The notes under the pieces were generated by a model. The model was not told the origin of the DNA. It did not search any database and saw only the letters and a program-made list of their open reading frames with translations. Below are positions 56,501-64,000 of a stretch of 64,000 nucleotides of DNA, piece after piece; within the stretch, counting starts at the first letter, position 1; every line of letters starts with the position of its first letter. The translations under genes were made by a program, and so were the position numbers. The stretch covers positions 558,001 to 622,000 of the forward strand of contig JANATG010000008.1 of the NCBI GenBank assembly GCA_029449235.1, written 5' to 3'. The stretch is from Linnemannia schmuckeri (Eukaryota > Mortierellomycota > Mortierellomycetes > Mortierellales > Mortierellaceae).

Positions 56501-59500
56501 GACGGTATAGTGTGTGTTACAGGAAAGAGTGAGAGTGAATGTGTGTGGGGGTGGCGGGAGGGGTGGTAGGTGCTGAAGATAGAGTGAAGGAGAGAGAGAG
56601 AAAGGGGGAGGGGAGGGAGAAGACCGTTTGTGTCTGTGTGTTTGGGAGAGGAGGGGGGAAGGGGATGACAGTGCAAAGGGTAAGGAAGAAAGAGGCAAGC
56701 GTAGAAAGGTAAGGGAGTACAAGAAGAATAAAAAGGAAAAAATAGCGGGGAGTCTGCTTCTTTTATATGAGCCATATCTAAACGAAAAAAACGTCCGACT
56801 GATAGACTTTTTAATATTCTTTCCCTATCAGTCAGTCAGTGATATCTTTCTTCTCGAAAAAGAATACTCTAATCAGTCCGCTCAGCTGCCAACTATCACT
56901 CAATGATAACGAACAAAAAGAACAAAGAAAAATAACTGTGCCTCGTCCACATCAGCCTCCATCCGTAGTCATCGCCATCCTCGACACTGCCTCGCTTCCC
57001 TATAGCTTATCATCCACAATGAACCATCATGGGCTACACTCTTTTTCTACTTGTTGGTTTTTCATTTTTCAGTTTGATAAAAAATAAAAAAATCCACGCC
57101 TTAACCTTTTCCGCCCGACCTGGCCTACCTGATATACCACATTCATCTCATTCGTTTCACCCTCTCTCTCCCACTCAATCCATAAACTGAGACCACCAAG
57201 AGAAAATAGCCGCATTTCATCTTTCGTTCGTCCGGACTTGGACGCTGGAGGGACTGAACTGATCTGGCTGACTGACTCAAGGTGGCCAGCTGAACATGTT
57301 CCTCCCTGAATAATAATGTCTCGCCAGCCACCCGGTAGCTAAGCGCTAAGCCAGCTTCGAAGAAGCAAACCAATAGTGGTGTCACTCAACCCCTACATCT
57401 ACTCTACTCCACACCAAAGAAAGTTAATGGAGAGATTAGAGGAAGGAAGGGATACGACACCATGGGTCCTCCTCGGAGAGAAAAAAGATAATAGATAGAT
57501 AGCGAGACGAAGGGAGACAAACATGGTTCGTTATGTTCAGTACAATGAGCAAGGAAGAGGAGAAATGAGCATTCTTACTGCAACACGTTCAATAAAAAGC
57601 TAGTCGTTCGCTAGCGACAGCCAGATCTACCTTTTCTTGTTCTCTTTTTGTTGCAAGCTGTAAATGTGGTTCTCTAATCTCATCTACTCCTACACACTTT
57701 TGCCTTCGTCGCTCATCTCTTTTCTTTGTCGTCAAAGGTTTCCTTCTAACGCTTTGCTCATGCTTTTCCCGTATCTATTTTCCTGAAAAAGCTCTTACCA
57801 AAGTTTTCTTTCCTTAGTTCTTTCTGTTTTAAACACGAGTTGTGATTTGTTCAACTTGCCTACCTAGGGGTCCAAACAAAATAACAGCAATAAATAGAGG
57901 ATTAGGCCAGGCCACAACAAAAGAGACTTGCTGGCTGTGAGTAAAGCTGGGGAAAAACCTTTTTTCTTGACCCTCATTCATTTCAAATCTTTTTTTTGTG
58001 TATTCATTTCAATACAGTAAACAAATCTGCATCAATGCGTCAGTGAGTGGTCGAGGTAACAAGGTCATATCTTTTCCTACCGCCCACCCTCCTCGAAGGG
58101 TAGCCCGTCCGATCGAGTGAAGGAAAAGTAAAGAGGTAGCCTTCTTTCTAAATATATGCAACCTCTTTTCGGGCTGAATGAATATCCTTCCCCTCTCATT
58201 TCCCTCTCGCTCCTGCCATTGTTTGTATTGTTTGTTGACACCCAAACAGCTCACGCCTTGCATTTTGCATAATGGGCCCACACCAATTGATTCTTGTTTC
58301 TCCCTCTCACTGTCTGGAAAAGTGCCCCGTGTCCTAAGAGACCGTCAAAGCCATAGCGCAGCGGGTGGGAGGAATCGATCGGCAACGCCAGACATAGACA
58401 TAGACATAGACACCGTCAAAATCAAGAGGAACGAGATAGGATGGCGACAGAAAAGGTGAGCAATTGTCAGTCTGCATGCATCTGCCGTATCTGCAATGGA
58501 AAAGGGAAGAGGAGAAACCCGCAGTTCACTCCGTCGTTGTCGTCATATCCGTGCTCACTCACTTTTCTCTCTCGGCATGAACAACCAACTAATTCAAAAG
58601 ATATCAAAAGCACCTGCATCTGCAAACACAACTTACCAGTTGGAGTATATCTGTGTCGACCTTGCTTTTTCCCATCCCATCCACTTTCCCATTCCCAAGT
58701 GCGTACAACAACCTTGACCCATTTTTCCCATCCACATTCACTCACTCGCACGTTCTCCCAGGTGTATCTCCCATGAAGTCACCTTAGTCATCTGCAATGG
58801 CGTACAATCTCCAACACCAAAACAACCCACACAGACCCTTTCCCTCTTCATACTGCCTGATTTGGGAGGTATCTACCATTAACAAGTTGCTTACCCGTAT
58901 TGTTTCTTCAATCGGGTAATCACCAGCGACGAGGTCGATGGGACTCATGGTAGTGCAACAGGCAACCAGAGGTAATGGAAAAAAAACGGGTTCAACTGGC
59001 CCACCGTGCATGAAATAAGGATGGTTGGGTCGTTTTTGTATACTCCGCGAGTATTATGTCTGTCTTTCTGCAATCAGATGTGTGCCTGAGCTGAGTAATC
59101 TATCCGGTCTCTCATTCTGGCTTCGGTAATCCTCTACCCTGACTCGCCCTGTGCGTCTTGTTTTCATTTGTTTCTTTAACCAAAATAAAAGCAGGAAGGG
59201 GATTGAAGAAAGAGAGACAGGAGCAAGAAAAAAGTCCATGGTTTCCTTCTCAGTAGAAGATCCAACTCCTTACACTCCCCAGACTTTTTGTTTTTGGAAA
59301 AGGAAACTTGTCAATGCTTTTTTCTCTTTAAACCATTACTCTTCTGCTTCCCTTTGACGTCTTTCTCCACTTTTTGTTTCCACCCATGGAAAACTCTACA
59401 CTTCTATCTCCCTTCTCCTATCGTCATTTTCTTATCATGGTCTTCACTCCGCCCATGCTGCTCTGTTTTTTTGGATGATTTTGAATTGAAAGCAGCAGCA

Positions 59501-61340
59501 TTGGTGTTTGGTGCCTAACCTTAACTCTCTTTCTCTCTCTTCTTACAAGACATAGCTTTCTATTACCTTTTGGGCCTTGTCGCCCTGGTGCCTCTCTCCT
59601 CTAGTCCTCTCTAGTCTGATCTACCTCCCACTCCTGTTTTGCGCTCTTGACTGCTATTTTTTCTTTATCTAAAAGTCGCAGTCTGTTTGGTCATTTTTTT
59701 TTTGTGTTCCTGAAAAAATTGATGAGTACAGGAAAGGAGTATGCCCGCCGTTGTACAACAATAACAGATCCAATGGTTTTGCCTCTTCCAGCACAGACCA
59801 GAACAAATAGGAATGAGGAGACGCGCAGGAAAACGGAAGGAGAATGACTAAAGAAGAACAGCCGCCAAAAGATAGCATAGATACAACAGATACACCTGAC
59901 GGTGTACACACCATGTCGATTTTTTTTACTTTTGGAAATGCAGATCTCTCTGGGCAGAAAGATTGTCGATTTTTTTTTTGTCAAACACATGGACAAACAG
60001 ACAAACGCATTCACCGCGACTCATCTCTTGCTTATGTTTACTGCATGAACTCAGGTGGATAGACTTGACGGCTCATCGGGTTTCTACTATTCAGCTGGTT
60101 AGTATCTGTTCCCAAATAAACACTTTAACCACGAGATTGTTTTCCTTTTCGTTGGGTTTGGTTGGTGCGTCTGCCCGCCTGTTTATTGGCAACCATACCG
60201 CTACCTAACTGATAGGTGCGATGAAATTAAATTTCTCTCCTCCTCCACAATGTTTTATCTAATGCATCTTAGTCAGATACACGACAAAGAAGGATGTCTT
60301 AGGAGCATGCATTCACAAAAAAACGAAAGAAATTTGCAGAAGAGGATGAAAATTGCTACAATAACGATGGGGTGAGCGTAGGAAAAAGAAGGGAGGGTAG
60401 AACACTTCTATCTATTCTAAGGAGTTACTGTGTAATCATGTAATTTGTTTAAAGCACTCAAGCCAGTTAAAAAAAGATTCGTAGAAGTGTGAGGCTGCCG
60501 CGCTTGTGATATACATAGAAGGCATGTAAACGCTACGCCCCGATGGTGAATGAATGGGGTCCTTGTTCTTGTTCTTGTTACTTGTTCTGTCTCTCTCCAA
60601 CTTCCTCCTTATTACTCTTTTCTTCTTTTTTCCTTCTTCTGGGTATTTTTCATGTGCCAAATCATCCACCCGTCCATTTGGAGATATATTACAACTTTAC
60701 AATATCTCTCCCTTCTCTCACTCTCATCTCTCCTTCTTCATCCCCGCCCTGTCCCCACATTGTCGCCACCCACCGAGAATTCTTACTCTCATGGACTATG
60801 AATAAACCCCGCTATGCTCGCCATCTAAGGTTTTCTTTTGTTGCCCACCAGAGTGTAACCAGAGCAGCAAGAGATAACGAAATAACGACACACGCGCTCG
60901 AGAGCCAAAGGAAAGAAAGGCAAGAAGGCGTAAGAATGGCTGCCAGCAGGACGGAGGAGTAAGATGATATGTTATCTCCGGCCGTCGGAGATGAAAAACA
61001 AGGCAGCCCAAAACCTGTTCAACCCAACCGAAACTCACTCACTGGCAGTAGCAGTATCTTGAAAGGAAAGTAAGAAAGAGAGAAGAAGGAAGTAGAAGGA
61101 GGAGGAGGAGATTGATTGAGTGTCATTCGTTAAATCGGCCCACAGGCAGGGACAAAAGAATTCATCCGAGCCTGTCTAATTGAACGCGACACAATCAATT
61201 ACAAATATCACTCCTTTTCATTCATTCATTCAGCACATCCGAAAGAGCCGTTTTTTATTTCTTGCATAATGATATTCCCCTTGCCTTTGGCCGATCGGCA
61301 CGGCACCCCATCCAAGTTTTTATTCATGCGCCGTTTTGGA
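53519..61340. other. Gene-poor region of 7.8 kb
   Basis: No frame here has protein-like composition, and I found no splice-joined gene. The left end is the CBM21 promoter and pyrimidine leader (minus strand, with (GA)n at 53646-53667). Other contents are C18 at 54875-54892, T22 near 55590-55611, a palindromic CCAATG..CATTGG hairpin at 55115-55138, and (ACATAG)n near 58391-58410. Many pyrimidine and purine tracts switch strand, which may reflect untranslated or noncoding transcripts. Confidence 0.45.
54875..54892. repeat. C18 homopolymer
   Basis: The longest C run in the window. Confidence 0.85.
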
Positions 61341-61730
61341 TTATTGCTTGGTAAAGAAGACCATGTAATTGTTCGAGGGCATGTTGACGATCTGATCGAG
61401 CTTCAATTGGACTTCATGACTGGCCGCAATGGCCTCGATCTCTTCAATGTCACGGACTCCCCAAGAGGCGTCCCTTCCTCGCAGTGTCTTGTCGAACTAG
61501 CATCATATGTGGAATTCAATAAAAGAAAGTGATCATTTCAATAAGTGTCAGAAGTGGGATTAGGAGTATGCATAATTGTTCAAGAGCATGAAAGAAGAGC
61601 AGTAATGAAAAAGAGGAAGGAGGGTGATTAGGAATATGGGATGGTTTACTGGTTTACTCGGTGCGCAAGTTCACTTCTCATTTTTTGTTTCTTCTTTTGC
61701 AATGTCAGATTTTTTCGCTGAATAATTTCG

Positions 61731-61762
<32 letters not shown>

Positions 61763-62890
61763 TTGGCTATACAGCGAGTGGTGTCTCGGATAGGAGGCCC
61801 TGAAGAGTGGGACTCTCATCCTGCCTACTCTTTGTCTCCCATTTCATATGCTGACACCAGCCACCCTCCACAAGCCTCCCTTTTCTTACAAAATTAGGAC
61901 AGCACCTAATTGCCTATCATGTTTAACCATCACCCACACATTTACACCATAACTAGCAAAAGTTGTCTTACCTCGCGGTTGCTTTCAGTGTTAAAGGTAC
62001 CATTCTTCTTGAAGGGCCCATACGCCACAAACCGCCCGCCCGGTTTTAGAACCCGTCCCGCACCACGAACAATCGACTGTCCCACGACCCATGGTGAGAT
62101 GTGGAAAACATTTGTCGTCATCACCATATCGTAGCACGGCTGCTCTTCCTGCCCTTGCCCTTGCTCTTGCCCTTGTCCTTGTTGATGTTCCTGCTGACCA
62201 GCAAGGAGAACATGCTGCCAGTGAACAGGGTTCGTCACATCAAGCTCGAGGGCCGGACGGATAAGATGTCCTTCCTTGAGGAGGTCGGAAGCATAGGCGT
62301 CAATGCTGGCCAGGAGAGCGGTATCGTATTCTGTGGGCTGGAAGGTTACGTTGGGGTAGGATTTTGAGAAATGATAGGTATGCTGTCCAGATCCCGAGCC
62401 CACTTCCAACACTTACGAGAGGGGACGCGCACAGCCAAAAAAAAAAAAAAAAAAAAAAAAAAAGAAAGTATGGAATTCATTGCCCACAAAGAAAAGTAAA
62501 TGGGAAGAGTAAGAAAGACGAGGTATTAGTAAGAGCCAGAAATAATATAGCCTTCCTTGCTTGTCCCACTTGAACACGTACCCTACAGTGGATATCCCAT
62601 AAACGGTCCTCTTCATATCTTAGTTCAACTATCCATAATCGCACGAAAACACCGTTTATAATACCTTGACGGGCAGTGTCGAGATAGGGCCGCAATTGGT
62701 CTAGGATCACGTCTTTGTTACGATCAGCAGCAGCGAAAAAGACCTTGCGATCCATCTGGACATATTCGCTGCAGTTCTGGTGAAATCCTGCTCCCTCTGT
62801 TTGAGAAAGTTGCGCAGTGGTCGCATTGGTATTTGTGTTGGTGTCCGCTGGCGTAGGTGCGGAAGAAGAGGTAGTTGTCGTGTTAGCCAT
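61341..62890 (-). CDS. DUF938 / METTL26-like SAM-dependent methyltransferase
   Basis: Three exons, 62890-62665, 62411-61972 and 61496-61341, give 273 residues. The first intron ends in GTAAG with an AAG acceptor preceded by a T27 tract; the second is GT-AG. An N-terminal Thr/Asn/Ala-rich stretch precedes AADRNKDVILDQLRPYL and the SAM-binding glycine loop VLEVGSGSGQHTYHF. Downstream come QPTEYD, PALELDVTNP, YDMVMTTNVFHISPW (motif IV region), GRVLKPGGRFVAYGPFKKNG, and the C-terminal RDASWGVRDIEEIEAIAASH. These match the DUF938 (UPF0585) family, small class I methyltransferases of unknown substrate. A short Gln/Gly/Glu repeat (QEHQQGQGQEQGQGQEEQ) is inserted in the middle. Confidence 0.88.
61740..61764. 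repeat. T25 run in methyltransferase intron 2
   Basis: A homopolymer inside the 475-base second intron (61497-61971). Confidence 0.85.
62437..62463. repeat. A27 run in methyltransferase intron 1
   Basis: Poly(T) on the coding strand, 25 bases before the AAG acceptor; it serves as the polypyrimidine tract. Confidence 0.85.
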
Positions 62891-63516
62891 TGTAGTTTAG
62901 ATGTTCGTTGAACGACGAAGAAGAAAGAGAGTGTGTTCGGTGCTATCGAGAACTGCCGTTAGGGTGGAGGTGGAGGTGGAGGAGGGTTGCTGATAAACAA
63001 AAAAGAAAGGAGGAAAAGAAGGAAAAAAAGGGAGAAGTGAGAAATGGAACAATTAACGAAAAGCAAGGGGGCACGAAGGACGGGGGAGAGCGAACGAAAG
63101 TAACCTTTGGTATGAGGGGGCGATTTTTGGCATAATGCTGTTATTGTTACTCGGGTTCGAACACTGGTAGCAAGGATTTTTGTTTGTGTCCCCACACCAT
63201 TATTGTGAACGAAGCGTGAGTACATAGACCTACAGTGATTGCGGACGAGTAGCAGCGAAGAGACCATTATTGGATTATTGTATTGTGTTGCGACGAGAAG
63301 TGAGAGTAAGGGGGTCGATTTAAGAGAAGAACAAAAAAGGGCGTTTCGTTGCGCATCGTTGGGTGGATTAGTGAGCATGCAAGCAGAGCGCGCGCCTGTT
63401 TTGATTTCTGTGACGTGACACATTTTCACTAATAAGGGTGGCAGAGCTGATCATATTTCGAGGCATTCATTCATTTCTCCCAACCACCACCACTAGACAG
63501 ACACACACATACTATA
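62891..63516. promoter_or_regulatory. Divergent promoter region
   Basis: This 626-base interval lies between the starts of the methyltransferase (-) and the Lys-rich protein (+). It is purine-rich on the + strand at 62910-63080. No other gene seen. Confidence 0.5.
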
Positions 63517-64000
63517 ATGCCACCAAAGAAGAAGGCCGCACCCAGAAAGACAAAGGCGCAAGCTGTAGCAGAGGCAAAGGCAGAAGCAGAGGCACAGGCA
63601 GCAGCAGCAGCAGCGGAGGCAGCGGCGGAAGAAGTAACAACCAAAGAGGATGAGGAGGAGACGGTCACTGTCAAGACAACCACCATGACTACAGAGACCG
63701 TCATCACAACCACCATGACCGTCGTCAGCACACAGGACGAAACAAAGGAGGACAGCAATAGCAACAGCAACAAGATTGAAGAAGTCAAGGCGGAGGTAGT
63801 AAAAGAGGAGCCAGAGAAGAAGGGTGGTCGTTCCAAGAGAAAGGCCAAGGATGAGGCGACGGTGGTGGAAGAGGAAGAGAAGGTGACAGCAACAGCAACA
63901 AAGACAACGACCTCAGCAGAACCACAAGCACCAGCACTGACAAGTGGGCAGGACCAGGACCAGGAAATGAAGGAGGTCGAGCCTGAGGCGTCTGCCTCTT
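63517..64000 (+). CDS. Lys/Glu/Ala-rich protein, partial (runs off the right edge)
   Basis: The ATG at 63517 opens a frame that stays open for 161 codons to the window end. It begins MPPKKKAAPRKTKAQAVAEA, with a PKKK basic cluster that could be a nuclear localisation signal. An Ala/Glu repeat (EAKAEAEAQAAAAAA), Thr/Val runs (TTTMTTETVITTTMTVV), and a second basic patch GGRSKRKAKDE follow. It is highly charged and probably disordered, like the N-terminal tails of chromatin or nucleolar proteins. The domain that would name it is beyond the edge. Confidence 0.65.
   Translation, partial: MPPKKKAAPRKTKAQAVAEAKAEAEAQAAAAAAEAAAEEVTTKEDEEETVTVKTTTMTTETVITTTMTVVSTQDETKEDSNSNSNKIEEVKAEVVKEEPEKKGGRSKRKAKDEATVVEEEEKVTATATKTTTSAEPQAPALTSGQDQDQEMKEVEPEASAS

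Noticed and set aside
56206..56775. 189-residue minus-strand frame
   Set aside because: Translation of a pyrimidine tract into Ser, Pro, Leu and Phe without any motif.
63140..63180. Second GGGTTCGAAC motif
   Set aside because: No stem partners for a cloverleaf on either strand.

Overview
This is nuclear DNA of a filamentous fungus. The genes are split by many short GT-AG introns (mostly 55-250 bases), intergenic DNA is full of homopolymer and pyrimidine/purine tracts, and the proteins are typical fungal ones: Tim44, mitochondrial S10, Utp13, Rrp17/Nol12, a CBM21 PP1 subunit and an ABCG transporter. The kinase plus ankyrin architecture, the polyQ-rich proteins and the style of the retroelement fragment suggest an early-diverging lineage such as Mortierellomycota. 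That placement is inference from style, not from a search. All exon joins given here were made by hand from splice sites and reading frame.

Layout. 0.1-12.0 kb is compact and housekeeping: a TKL-like kinase with ankyrin repeats (+), TIM44 (-), RSM10 (-) and UTP13 (+). RSM10 and UTP13 diverge from a shared 489-base promoter region. 12.2-14.0 kb holds a small Ser-rich ORF and a decayed gene. 14.0-16.6 kb is a tail-anchored coiled-coil protein (-). 18.5 kb is a small secreted Thr-rich, probably GPI-anchored, protein. 19.1 kb is a tRNA-Ala(AGC), with a 5'-truncated LINE and nested poly(A) insertions directly upstream of it.

21-38 kb is an accessory region. It has three dispersed paralogues of a small, very acidic protein with two copies of a short EPDLDE-type motif (24.3-24.6, 29.6-30.0 and 36.6-37.0 kb, all -). 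Around them are diverged duplicated flanks, purine-rich tracts, a decayed gene of unknown family (26.9-27.6 kb) and a broken DDE transposase gene (32.1-34.3 kb).

38.7-43.5 kb is a 12-exon ABCG half-transporter (-). 45.5-49.6 kb is a large PX-domain protein (+). 49.8-51.1 kb is RRP17/NOL12 with an unusual RGG tail (-). 51.9-53.5 kb is a CBM21/PP1-binding glycogen regulator (-). 53.5-61.3 kb has no gene that I can support. 61.3-62.9 kb is a DUF938/METTL26-like methyltransferase (-). From 63.5 kb a Lys/Glu/Ala-rich protein runs off the right edge.

Functional links are modest. UTP13 and RRP17 both act in rRNA processing. TIM44 and RSM10 are tandem nuclear genes for mitochondrial proteins. The strongest candidate for something undescribed is the three-member acidic repeat-protein family and the duplicated DNA around it.
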